A stretch of DNA of 64,000 nucleotides. Origin: Capillidium heterosporum. Its lineage: Eukaryota > Entomophthoromycota > Entomophthoromycetes > Entomophthorales > Capillidiaceae. Position numbers and translations under genes: made by a program. The first letter of the stretch is position 1. Each line of letters starts with the position of its first letter. Under the pieces are notes generated by a model that saw only the letters and a program-made list of their open reading frames with translations, was not told where the DNA came from and searched no databases. The DNA is taken from contig WBMQ01000009.1 of the NCBI GenBank assembly GCA_016630905.1, positions 186,001-250,000 of the forward strand. The letters are read 5' to 3'. Shown here piece by piece: positions 44,365 through 55,414 of this stretch.

Positions 44365-45911
44365 TTAATTAAGGAACGAATTACACTGACACACTAGAGC
44401 TCTCAAGCCGAAACTCAACATAGAACCTACTGCCAGTCCAACTACCAATGCAAAAGCCATCAAGTTACTAATCTTACCAATCTGTTCTCCACTCTCAGCA
44501 AAGCTAGGAGCAAGGACCATAGATCCAGATCCCAAATACCCCGAACTGATAGAGAACACCAGTAGAAAGAAAAAGTACAAATAGTCATTGTTAAACCACA
44601 ATGGCCAGTTCTCATAACCAGAGCTGGTGTTCAAATTCAAATTGGAAGTCAAGAAGATGAGGAAGAAGATTAAGCGCAAGATAGCTAAACTGAAGATAAA
44701 CTTGGAGGTCTTGGGCCGTAACAAGGGGATAGATAAGATACTTCGACCGATGAGATCTCCTAAGTTGAAGAGGACAAAGTGGATAGGTACGAACAGCGCT
44801 TTGTAGGTTTGGCTTGCATCCTTGAAGGAAGTTTGGATAGCAGCCGTTATAGCTGGGAACAAAGCCAAAGTTACCGTAAAAACTAAGACCTCCGACACGA
44901 CTAGAAGCTTTACTTTCTTCAAGGCGGGTACCCACCCTTTGAAAACTTGATTGTTGTCGACAGCTGCGCCATTAGGTGCATCCCTTTCATTCTTCAATTG
45001 GTCCTTCAAGTAATGTACGAACAATGGCGATCTAGGTAACGTCAAAAAGGCGATAATGGTAACAACCGAAACTACTAAAGCAACCGTAAAGTACAATTTG
45101 CCCCTTAACAATATACCTAACTCCAAGTCCTGTGCTGACTTTTGTTCACCGTTGATACCAACAACCTGGATCAGAAATTGGAACAAAGCAACAGCTAAAC
45201 CACCTATAGCTTGACCCGTCATGACACCTTGGATATAGATAGGGGGGAAGTTGGCCACTAGACCGTAGACATCCGTTATAGCAAAAACGCCACAGCCTCC
45301 AAAGAGGATGATGGGAATTAAGGTTAAATAGAAGTAGGTGTCAGAATAAAGTAGGTCATTGGATTTGAGGAAAGGGAGGATAAGTAGGAGGACAAAGCCT
45401 AGACTTATTAGCAGCCAGTTGAATAAAATTCGCTTGTATAGGAGTCGCTACAAATGTTTGAAAAAATTAACAGATTAATATGTAGGGTAAAGTTAAAATA
45501 TATCTACCTTGTTCTGAGTCAGCATAGCTGGTACTAGTAAGATAAGCTGGGTTACCGTAAATATTACTGCAAAGTAATTGTTGAAGTTGTAGGTGAAGGT
45601 ACCTTTGCCATACAAGTAGCTGAAGAAGTCGTAAGCTGTTATCAGTACTAAATGTAAAAACGAGATTAGTTTGAAATTAAATAAAAAATATTACCGTTCC
45701 ATGGTAAAACAGTTGCTAAGCCTTGTAGGAAAAATATAAGGTAGGTTACCAGTTTCCAATACAAAGGGAACTTCAACTCAACTATAACTTCATTTTCTTC
45801 TACTAACTCTTCAATTATGTGGACGCTGAGTTTGGAGCTGGGAGTATTGTTGGGTTTGTTGATGGTGCTGTAGTTGAGTACTTTATCTTCTTGCAACATG
45901 GTGAAAACCAA
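44365..45911 (-). CDS. Equilibrative nucleoside transporter (SLC29/FUN26 family), 3 exons
   Basis: Facilitates nucleoside movement across a membrane (in yeast Fun26, the vacuole). Exons 45911-45695, 45647-45508 and 45447-44365 with introns of 47 and 60 nt give 479 residues, normal for ENTs. Seen: an acidic N-terminal tail (EELVEENEVIVE), first helix with FLQGLATVLPWNVLITAYDF (the ENT LPWNxFITA motif), GVFAITDVYGLVANFPPIYI and GVMTGQAIGGLAVALFQF (helices 4-5), a large loop, then GDLIGRSI and about four C-terminal helices. A second Met at residue 5 is an alternative start. It lies in the spacer of the large inverted repeat and looks intact. Confidence 0.92.
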
Positions 45912-48225
45912 ATTTGAAAAGGCAACGGTTTTTTTCGATTTGTTACTTTGTTGGTGCTGGTGAAAGGTGGGTGTTCCTTTCTGTCTTCTTTACAAGGTTA
46001 ACCAGCTCGCTTACTAATATTGTGGCTTTTATTACCATTGCAACGGCTTTACTAATTTTGAAAGGTGCCTAATTAGAAATCAAGTTGAAGTCAGCTTTTG
46101 CGAACATGCGTTGCTGAGTAATTCAAACTTTGTACCGATTTGATAGATGCCAACTTTTAACTTGGATTTGAAATTTTCGTACAGGTAATTGAGAACTTTG
46201 TTAAAGTAGTTGGATAGCAGTGGCGCTTTAACTCCAGATTTAGTAATATTTTTATGAAAGTTGATGATTGTTCGTAAATTATATATAAAGGTATCACTTT
46301 AAGCTTTATTGACTAATCAAGCAACTATTCATTTCAACTTGTTTTCAAAAGGGTTATTCCTTAGATTCCTATAAGGTTTGTATTGAGTAGAAGAATATCT
46401 GTTTAGTGCCCCTGTACAATGGTATATTTACAATTATATATAGGCTAGTTGCTAAGAACTTTGCACTTTTGCACCGACTATAATAAGCTGGATATCTGGT
46501 TTTGAGAATTACAATGTCGAGTTGGTAAAGAAGTCGTTAGGTCAAGGTACCTGATAAACGCGAAGGTATCCTACAGCAATTTTGGATTCCATTTTATTAG
46601 TTTGAAATTCAAAATTCTAATTTTTAAAAGGGCAGCTAAGTTTTCACATTGAAATTGTATTTTTTACTATTACACTACTAAATAATATATCTACTGTTAC
46701 ATCAACATCTTTCTAAAGTCATCAAGTTTATTAAACTTGACTCACCTACGCCATTTCTAAACTTTACTTACAGGGTATGCTTATATACTAAATATTAGAA
46801 TGCATTTCAAGTTTACTATTGATGCACTTGATAATTATGAATTACTGTTTATTACAGCTACTTATCTTGTACTCAACTAGCATCAACTTTGTAGCTATAC
46901 CGATAATCCACATTAAATTTAGACCTTTAAAACTCATATCTATTGGATCAAAAGGGCTGGGGCTTGGAGTTGATAAAGAGATGATTAAAACAAGTGCTAC
47001 CATATTCACTTTACCTTTTCAAATTATTTGGTTTGAACTTTGAGATCAGAGTTTCTGTCGACTACCACTTTAGTATTCTTGAGATAAGTAGTTTAGTCAA
47101 TTTGGCAAATTTGTTAAACCTATATTGGAATTCTTCTTAGTTTATATAGATGAAGTAAAGGTTTCGACCTTTCATTAATTGTTTCGTTTTCGAAATGTAT
47201 ATATTTCCTTAAAATTACAATTGTTCTATTGGAGTATAAAGCTTTAAATTCTTTCTAATTAATTTGGTACATTTTTATCGAACAAAGCTATTCAAATCAA
47301 GGATTTGATTTAGGATTGACCTACCATCATTTTACTCCCAACTTTGTAAATATATAGCAATACAATTTCAAATATATATAGATTTATCAAAATTTAATTA
47401 GATGTAATCATAGAGGCATGGCTATATTAACTAAAGTTATGCATAGATTTAGCTTCCCAAATAATCAGTAAAATTTACTATATGAAATTTCATCTTAAAT
47501 TAGCAGTATCTATATGTAGCCTAAGTTATATAATAATGTATACATAATAAATATGATTTCTAGCTTTGTATTTTAAAAGATAGGTGCTATTGATGGCTGT
47601 TTCCTATTTAATAACTTCTAAAAAGATTATAAGCGGGTGCTTATAACTAAAACTGGTGGGATACATGTTGTGGGTGTTCTTTTATAAAGCCATCGCTCAG
47701 CAAGTGAAGCCTTTGTAAAAGGTTATTCAGAGAGCATGTTTAGATTACATATGGAAGGAAATCGGAAATACAACATTTATACTACATGCTTTATACGTAA
47801 AATGTAACTTAGTCTTTACTTGTGATGCATCAAAAAGCAACATCTGCAAGGAGCTTTTAATTTAAAAGGCTCGAATGATCTGAGGTTAATTGTGTAACAA
47901 CCCAATTCCAAATTCCAACCTGGTCATCTGGTTCAATTCAAGGTAAAGGTCCTACTTATTGAAAACTACCCCTACTTCGAGGACAAAGGAAAATTGTAAA
48001 CTAAAGTGGACAGATATAGGGATCCAATAGCACGCTTATCTAAATAACCAAAATTAAGCTGTCGAAACCTAGCTTACAACCAGCAAGGACATAAATGGAA
48101 TAAAACCAACTGCCTTAAATGTATCATTAGCGGTTGATCCAAGCGATACTTATGACTTATATCAAGTAAAGGTGGATGCTTGAGTTTTCGGCAGGAGTGT
48201 CGTCCAAACTTAACTCAAGTTTTGA
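45912..48225. other. 2.3-kb gene-poor stretch
   Basis: AT-rich. The open frame 46,819-47,043 (+) has a hydrophobic start but no supporting features. Nothing is called. Confidence 0.45.
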
Positions 48226-48233
48226 TATATAAG
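48226..48233 (+). promoter_or_regulatory. TATA box of oxidase copy 3
   Basis: TATATAAG 79 bp before ATG 48305. Confidence 0.45.
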
Positions 48234-48304
48234 CGATAGAATAGGTAGCCCTACTAACTGTATACCAACAACAAACCTAAAGTTTATTAAATTAAAAGTC
48301 GACG

Positions 48305-49960
48305 ATGCAAATTTTACCTTCTAGCTATAGTTTTAATCGGGTTAGTTACTAGCCAATCCAACTCTTCATGTACCACGAACCAAATCATCATCACTGATTT
48401 CGAGAAGAACCAGGTACCTGAAGATTCCTTAGTAAACATAAACGTCAATTTCACCTCCAACTTCAATTTCAAAATCTTGAAGTTCGTTTACGGAGCCTGC
48501 GACTCCAATACCAAGAATCAACCTATAGGTACTGTCCAAATGGAAGCTTTGAAACCTACCAAGTACGTATGGGCCACTCCGTTTCAAAAGGATTTATCCT
48601 CAACTACCACCCTATGCATAAAGATTTGGCAGGAGAGTTGTCAAGTAGGGCAAGGCAGCCCATTCGAACTTGTCAAATCTTCCTTCGACTATAACGACGA
48701 AAATAATGCGTGGAGATACGACGCTGTCAAGGACTTCAAGAAATCGGGATCCTTTGTTGCCAACTTATCACCTAGGGCCGTAGGTATCATAGGTGCTGGT
48801 ATGTCGGGTATGTTCTCTGCTTTACTATTCCACCTCATAAACTTGAACTACAAGGTGGAGATGATTGAATCCAATAACGAGCGTGTTGGTGGCAGAATCT
48901 GGACCCACCACTTCCAAGGTGGTGACCGTTACGATTACCACGAACTAGGAGCCATGCGACTCTTTAGAAATTTCACGTTTCCCGATGGAATTACTAGAGA
49001 AGATACCACGACTAACGTAGTTTACAAAGTCATCGACTACTTGAACGGTATTTCAACCAATCCCAGTGACAAGATTAAGCTTATCCCCTTCATCTTCGGT
49101 AAGACCCATGACCCCGGTTTCGCCAGGTACCACGGTTGGGAGCAAGTCGAAGATGGCATGGGTCGCGTACCCAACCTATTACGTAAAGCTTTGATTCAAA
49201 ATCAAATCCCCATCCTACACGGCAAAGTAAATGAGTTGAATTTTACTTCCAAAGTTCAAGTCAAGTTCCGCACCAAACTCAGTGTCAATCAGCTCGATAC
49301 TCAGAAAAGCTACGATTTTGCAATAGTTTCGGTACCTTTAACTTTGGTACGTCACTGGGATCTCCCTCCTCTGTCTGATAAATTATTTGATATGATCAAT
49401 ACCCAACACATCGCTCCATCTTGTAAAGTTTTATTGAAGTTCGACATTAAGTTTTGGAACTCTACCGAATATAGCGGTCAGCAGTACAATGACGACAAAT
49501 CAGTTATCCGTACTACTGTTTACCCCAGCCATGGCAGCTCTAAAGTCATCGTCGTATCTTATGTCTTTGAGGATCGTCTGGAAATTCAGGAAGGGGCTTC
49601 TATAGAGGAGATGGAAATGATAGCTATTGATGAGCTGGTCAAGGTCCATGGTGAAAAGGTAAGATATTCATATAGGAAAGGTAATATTAAGAGACATTGC
49701 TGGCACCTGGATCCCAACTCATTAGGAGGATTTGCTCACTACAACAACTTGGAAGAGAAGTTGAAAAACTTATTGCCTTTTAAGAATATGGAAAATAACA
49801 TCGTGTTTACGGGTGATTCTACCGATCATAGGTCGGGCTGGATAGGTGGGGCTATGAATGCTGCTTTGCGAGGTGTTTTGCAGATTTTGGTAAAGATGGC
49901 AACGTTGACGAAGCTCGCAAGTTGAATTTGAGATGGGGTAGTGGTACTTTCCATATTTAA
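48305..49960 (+). CDS. Secreted L-amino-acid oxidase-like flavoprotein, copy 3, two frame breaks
   Basis: Third paralogue, between the arms and diverged from copies 1 and 2. ATG 48305 is followed by one extra base (ATGC then AAATTT), after which the signal peptide and the whole enzyme read in one frame: VGIIGAGMSGMFSALLF, GGRIWTHHF, LGAMRLFRN, FRTKLSV, STDHRSGWIGGAMNAALRG. Near 49,893-49,897 a base is missing (AAGATGGC where the paralogues have AAGGATGGC), so the last 20 codons run in another frame to TAA 49960, ending WGSGTFHI. Without ATG-frame continuity the shortest standard product would start internally. Codon bias is weak, like copy 1. Whether it is dead or misread cannot be told from the sequence. 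Confidence 0.8.
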
Positions 49961-50074
49961 ATATTTACCAGCTACTTATTTACAATTCTTTGTGCCTTGA
50001 AATTAAAACTTTATAGCTATATACTTAAGATAGAACACTAATTTACTTAGTGTCGTAAACTGATATGTCATAGG

Positions 50075-50596
50075 CTATGTATTTTCGGTTGCAGTTAGGA
50101 AGTGCGAGTAGTCTTTGGCAACTTGCGACAGCTTTCTCACTAGGTAGTCCTTATCCCAGTATGTACTTGAAGGGGAAATCCTGGTCAGCTTAGTTAGGTT
50201 TAACAGATATAGAAGCCAGCGTGCCAGGTAGTAAGGTGGGTGACATCCTGGCACTAGATCGATGTGGGAGCAGTTTGGAATAGTTGTAGCATACCACTTC
50301 CCTGGAGTCCAGCCAACACCTTGCTCAAGCTCTATATGCTGACAGTGGGATTCGAAGCAGGCGTCAGGGTGGTATTGGGAGATCAGCGAACACATGCCGT
50401 CGTTACTTTTCCAGCCTTGGGCGTCCTTTGAGCCGAGTTGAGGATACACATCTAGACTCAGCTTCCCAGTTTTAGTAGCTAAGTTTACAAAGTACAAACA
50501 CCAATGTTGGATACTGGTAAAGCTGTCATCTGAGTCGTTAGGTTCGGTCATAGTCGCTGCGTACGACCGGTAGTAGGTACCATCGAAAGATCTCAT
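50075..50596 (-). pseudogene. C-terminal half of a triacylglycerol lipase, right-arm copy
   Basis: Identical 173 codons to 41,790-42,311 in opposite orientation: NDGM segment, GKWYATT and the catalytic-His segment CSHIDLVPG, without the GxSxG half. Its 3' end lies about 35 bp from the inner border of the arm and faces the 3' end of oxidase copy 3. Confidence 0.6.
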
Positions 50597-50796
50597 AGAC
50601 TGATGCCATCTTTCCTAGATTTTAGAGCTATCAGTATTTACTATGCTGACCCCCTTCCTCAAAATCAAGATAGTGGTTTGATAGATGTATTTAAATAAGT
50701 ATTGCGCTAAAGTAACATTTTTGAGATTTCTGCAGTCAATAAACATTTAAAGTGAAGGTTTTATTGGAAATATAATTAAGGATATATTAGTTGCAC

Positions 50797-52446
50797 CTAG
50801 ACGTGATACATGTTACCACCCCAGGCTCTGTTAAGTTTACGAGCTTCGTCAACTTGGCCATCCTTGACCAAAATCTGCAAGACACCACGTAGAGCGGCGT
50901 TCAAGGCACCACCGATCCAACCACCACGGTGGTCGGTAGAGTCGACGGTGAAGACGGTGTTGGCTTCCATATTGGCAAAAGGAGGCAAATCCGCCATCTT
51001 CTCCTCCAGAGTATTGTAGTGAGCGAAACCACCAAGGGCGTTGGGGTCCTGCTGCCAGCAATGACGCTTGATATTGCCCTTCTTGTAGCTATGGCGAACC
51101 TTCTCACCATGGATGCGGACCAGCTCATCGATAGCCAACATCTCAAATTCATCGGTGGTGGCGCCTTCTTGAGTTTCGAAGTTGTCGACAAAGACGTAGG
51201 AGGCGATGATGACCTTGGAGTTGCCATGGCTTGGGTAGACGGTGGTCTTCAGCATGGACTTGTCTTCGGTGTACTGGCCGCTAAACTCGTTGGAATCCCA
51301 GAACCTGTTTTCGAACTTGAGGAGGACTTTGCAGGAGCCGGCGATGTGTTGGGTGTTGATGCTTTTAGCGAGGGCATCAGACAAGGCGGGGAGTTTCCAG
51401 TGGCGGACCAAAGTCACAGGGGCTGCAACGATGGCATAGTCGTACTGGGCTTCAGAGTCGGGCTGGTTCAAGTTGATTTCCGACTTGTACTTGAGGCTGA
51501 CCTTGTCGGTGAACTCCAGCTGGTAGACCTTTCCGTGTTTGATGGGGGTTTTCTTCTCAACCAAAGTCTTACGGAGCAGGTTGGGGAATCGGTTCATGCC
51601 ATCTTCGATCTGCTCCCAGTTGTGGTAGCGGGCGTAGTCTGGGTTACGAGTGAAGCCAAAGGTAAACGGAATCAATTTGAGCTTGTCGGCTTCGTTGGGG
51701 GTGATTGTGTTCAAGTGGTCGATGAGTTTGTAAGCGATGTTGGTGGTGGTGTCTTCACGGACTACACCATCCGAGTAGGTGAAGTTCCTGAAGAAGCGCA
51801 TGGCACCAAGCTCGTGGTAGTCGTAACGGTCGCCACCCGGGAAGTTGTAGGTCCAGACCCTTCCACCAACGCGCTCGTTGTTGGACTCGATCATCTCGAT
51901 GTTGTAGTTCAGCTTGATGGAGTCGAAGAGCAGGGCGCTGAACATACCCGACATACCGGCACCGACGATGCCGACGGTTTTGGGGGACTGGTTGGCGACA
52001 AAGGACCCAGACTTCTTGAAGTCTTTGACGGCGTCGTACCTCCAGGCGTTATCTTCGTCGTTGTAGTTGAATTCGTTGGGGGCGAGACTGAACGATTTAC
52101 CTTGTCCTACCAAACAAGATCCTTTCCATGCCTTGACACAGATGTTGGAGCCTGGAGCAAAGTCCTTCTTGGATGGGGTAGCCCAGGTAAACTTGGTGGG
52201 TTTCAAGGCTCCGACCTTGGCTTCACCAACAAGCTTGTCGTCCTGGTTGGAGTTGCAGGTACCGTAAGTGAACTTCAAGTTGTCTATAGATTCGCTGCTG
52301 GTGTAGCGGATGTTGATGTTAACGAGGGAGTCTTCAGGCACCTGGTTGTTCTCGAAGTTGGAGATGACGACCTGGTTGGGGGTGCAGGGTCCAGTTTGGC
52401 CTGCAACCAATCCGATGATGAGGGAGGTAGGAATCAAAAACTTCAT
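50797..52446 (-). CDS. Secreted L-amino-acid oxidase-like flavoprotein, copy 2 right arm, intact
   Basis: 549 residues, single exon, the only uninterrupted oxidase of the cluster. Signal peptide MKFLIPTSLIIGLVAG, cleaved before QTGPC. An N-terminal domain of about 125 residues with four cysteines, then the FAD-binding VGIVGAGMSGMFSALLF and NERVGGRVWT, and LGAMRFFRN. This is followed by a helical substrate domain with RYHNWEQIEDGMNRFP, CKVLLKFENRFWDS (family pattern SxKVxLxFxxRFW), and the C-terminal STDHRGGWIGGALNAALRG. The likely reaction is oxidative deamination of L-amino acids with release of H2O2 and ammonia outside the cell. Substrate range is not predictable. TATA box near 52,507-52,515. 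Codon bias and GC indicate strong expression. The N-terminal domain is not part of standard LAAOs and is shared by all four copies. Confidence 0.92.
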   Translation of the reverse strand: MKFLIPTSLIIGLVAGQTGPCTPNQVVISNFENNQVPEDSLVNINIRYTSSESIDNLKFTYGTCNSNQDDKLVGEAKVGALKPTKFTWATPSKKDFAPGSNICVKAWKGSCLVGQGKSFSLAPNEFNYNDEDNAWRYDAVKDFKKSGSFVANQSPKTVGIVGAGMSGMFSALLFDSIKLNYNIEMIESNNERVGGRVWTYNFPGGDRYDYHELGAMRFFRNFTYSDGVVREDTTTNIAYKLIDHLNTITPNEADKLKLIPFTFGFTRNPDYARYHNWEQIEDGMNRFPNLLRKTLVEKKTPIKHGKVYQLEFTDKVSLKYKSEINLNQPDSEAQYDYAIVAAPVTLVRHWKLPALSDALAKSINTQHIAGSCKVLLKFENRFWDSNEFSGQYTEDKSMLKTTVYPSHGNSKVIIASYVFVDNFETQEGATTDEFEMLAIDELVRIHGEKVRHSYKKGNIKRHCWQQDPNALGGFAHYNTLEEKMADLPPFANMEANTVFTVDSTDHRGGWIGGALNAALRGVLQILVKDGQVDEARKLNRAWGGNMYHV

Positions 52447-53011
52447 TGTACTAACTGACTACTTGCTTAGCTTGTATCTGATGCCTTTAAAAATCCAAAG
52501 CGCCACTATATATACTAGCCTCGCTAGTTTATAGAAAGCCAGAGTTCCTATGAAAGCTGCTGGCACCGTACTTGAGCTAATTGAAAGGCCTTTGATCATT
52601 CTCCTACACTTTACTTTATTCCAACTTTGCTTTTATATTGCTCACTAGCCATTTTATGAATATTGGCCTTTTTAGTATTGGATTGATAGTGGTGCAGTTT
52701 TGGATTTATACTTTTCTTTCAGTTCACAATGCTATCCAATTTGGGAATTATTGATTTGCACGGAGCCACTCACTATTCCCTGAGTTCGATTTGCTACTTC
52801 CATGACATATTCCCCTATATTCCCCTTAAGAATCCTATTCAATTATGCTGTATAAGTAGGATTCCTAGCCTATTGGAATCAAATCCTAAATCCATTTCGT
52901 TGGTTTTATTTGTTCAAATAAGAATAGTTCCTCTTTTATTTTCAATTAATTCAAAACAACTAGTATTGCTTTTGAACTGATATACTGTGTATCTTAACAC
53001 GCCAGTATAGG

Positions 53012-53141
53012 CTGGCACCACTTGTGAAAGCAGTCTAATATGGCACCAAGCAAATAGATGCCTCTATTTAAGTGAACTATAGTCAATCTATCTCATCTAT
53101 TGACTTGGCACCATATTAAACTATCTTTACAAGTGGCACCG
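53012..53141. repeat. Foldback element, right arm
   Basis: Mirror copy of the hairpin-forming element at 39,244-39,373: GGCACCACTTGTGAAAGCAG at one end and an inverted CGGTGCC-type end at the other. Confidence 0.6.
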
Positions 53142-53178
53142 ACCTATATACAGCTTTATTTATATATCCAATAAAAGT

Positions 53179-53499
53179 GTGCTTGGCTTCTTAACCCATT
53201 CTTTAGTTTTCTTTCTTGTAACAACCAAGACCATAAATACTTGCTTATTAGGCTTGAGCCTTGCTATTTCCTTTTTGGATATTATACTGATCGAAGGTGC
53301 TTACAGAAAACAGATAGGATTAAACAATAGACTAGCTTCCACAGCCAACGATAAATATTTGGATCGTCATATTTTAGAAGGTGCATATTCTTTACATGGT
53401 GGGTGTTTGCATTGCTGTTGGGAGGGTTGGTACTTTGTGGTACTCGTACCATCCTACAACATCAAAAGAACTGTATATTTCGATAAGAGCTTAAAATAG
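53179..53499 (+). CDS. Hypothetical small protein inside the right arm
   Basis: Same 106 codons as 39,206-38,886, opposite orientation. Hydrophobic N-terminus then a Cys/Trp-containing part. Unknown and possibly not expressed. Confidence 0.35.
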   Translation: MLGFLTHSLVFFLVTTKTINTCLLGLSLAISFLDIILIEGAYRKQIGLNNRLASTANDKYLDRHILEGAYSLHGGCLHCCWEGWYFVVLVPSYNIKRTVYFDKSLK

Positions 53500-54488
53500 C
53501 TCGATATTGAAAATCACAAACCATTAACAACTAGTTATAAAACTTTCAGCTTCGTTGCCTATATATCCACTTAAATGGGTTATGGTGATTTATATAAAAG
53601 AGCGCTTAATAGCTCTTGTACTCTATAGCTAATCAAAGCTAAAAATTCAAAGCACCATTTGATTAAGGATTGTAGGCATTCAAACATTATACTAATGGCA
53701 TGATTCATATGTTGAATTTGGAATGCGCTGCTATAGTAAATCTCATAGCCTTTAGTTAGGAACAAGATTGGAGGCCATATTGTCTAGTAATATCACTGTG
53801 GTGTTATAAGGCAGACATTTATGCTTTGCCACATATGGCTATTATTTTCTATGTTTTCTAAAAATAGCTAATATCTCTAAACTTAACGCTATATTTAAAA
53901 GCATGTGCAACAAGGAATATTATCGAGCACCTGTTTCTTTCATGTAAGCACCACTATACAGTAAAGGATCTTAAGTATTGCAAACTCTATACAGCGGTAT
54001 TTATAACTATGTGATCCTTGGAATTAATTCACTGAGAATCGAACTCAATCATTTGGACATGTATCTGTTAAAATTCGGCACCTTCACAACAAAAACTGCA
54101 AGTTTCAAATTCCCATGAAACCTACTTGGCTACAAATTGCACAAAGTTCCAGGTGAAGTTTGGATTCTAGCCTAAAATGGGATTTATTAACAATTTATAT
54201 ATATATTTTAGACCAGGTTGGCAAAATTAGCTGATGAAATTGCCAAATTGTCGATCCAATTGAATTTGAGTTTGAGCAACCAAAGCAATATGTAAATTCA
54301 AAGTATATATTGCTTGATACTAATTCATATATAAGTTAAAAGAATACTATATACTATGAATGTTTATTTAGTTATCAAAGGTGATATTTCCCCCCTTTAA
54401 ACAACTGGTGATGTTTTGGTATAATGCCTTCCCCAGTCCCTACAATTCTTAGGCTTGATTGTATTCTATCTCTCTTTAATTAGATTAC

Positions 54489-55414
54489 CTATATTTTCTT
54501 TGCTCTTTCGTGAACTTTTAATAAAGTTTTAAGCTTACTAAATATTATTTCAATCAGGTTAAATATTAGAGAATGTGTTGGTAAAAAGTGACAAATATAT
54601 ATTGAGTTGATGAAAAGCTCTTGGACATTTCTGCTATGATGGAATTTAGTATTGTCCATAACTACAAGCATTCGCCTATTATACTTATGATCTAATTTTT
54701 CAATAAACTCAGCAAACAAAACTATATCCGTATATTTACCTATCACAAGTACTTTTAGTATCTCAACGCCTTTTGAACCAATACAGTAATGATGAAGATA
54801 TTTTAAAATGTTTAGTTTTAGTTGAAATATATGCCCTTTTCTCTTTTTTGGACCTTGCTCTACCTGAGATCATACAAGCGTGGAAACCAGATTCATCTAC
54901 AAAAATACAATTATCTACATAGCTGATCCTATTGAGTTACAAATCTTTATAGTATTTTAATCGACCATACTGAGTTTTACTAGATTCTTGGTCTATTCCA
55001 ACTGGTAAAGCTTGCATTAAGATTAAATATAATTTATCATTACAATAGCTGTATATTGCTAATAGATTGCTAGTTTTCCTGTGAAAAGTCATCTGCAAAT
55101 TGTAACAATAGCTTATCCATTAAATCTTCTAAAGTTAGAATACTTCCTTCATCTTCGTTGTCGATAGAATTTCTCAAAAATTCGCCATAATGATTATTAA
55201 TCTTTATCTTTCGTGCTCCCTCTTTTAAATTTATATTGCACTGTTTAGTGTTCATCAAAGCAGTCCAATATTTTAATAATTTGATAAGATAGTCTATATT
55301 CTAAGCTAATATTCCTGATGCTTTTGAAATTTAAAATATGACATTAATTATCTACCTTCTAAATTCTCCAATTGTTTTTATTCTAAGACCACAAAGTTTA
55401 TGTATAGTAGCCAT
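54489..55414 (-). mobile_element. Dead Tc1/mariner-IS630-type DDE transposase
   Basis: From ATG 55414 (MATIHKLCGLRIKTIGEF) an exon-like start leads, after a possible intron, to KLLKYWTALMNTKQCNINL and a helix-turn-helix-sized N-terminal part. The DDE core follows: NCIFVDESGFHACMISGRAR with the first catalytic Asp, then RRMLVVMDNTKFHHSRNVQE with the second (MDNxxxH). It ends with LPTHSLIFNLIEIIFSKLK, where active relatives have LPPYSPDLNPIE and the third acidic residue. In-frame TAG/TAA and frame switches (about 55,070 and 54,790) break it, and three conserved prolines are replaced, two by Leu (C to T changes). No terminal repeats were found. It lies directly outside the right arm of the inverted repeat. 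Confidence 0.7.

Larger units (their letters stand above)
50041..54425 (-). repeat. Right arm of the 4.4-kb inverted repeat
   Basis: Reverse complement of 37,961-42,345 with two single-base indels. Carries the lipase fragment, the intact oxidase copy 2, the foldback element and the hypothetical small frame, all in mirror order. The outer end at 54,425 stops a few bases before a transposase relic. Confidence 0.9.

Noticed and set aside
33834-52446. Programmed +1 frameshifting of the oxidases
   Set aside because: The break sites share no sequence, one copy of the same gene lacks the extra base, and one break is of the opposite sign.
50929-52458. Long plus-strand open frame (509 codons) opposite oxidase copy 2
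   Set aside because: Antisense shadow of a codon-biased gene. Valine/glycine-rich with no domain. The same applies to 41,345-39,927.
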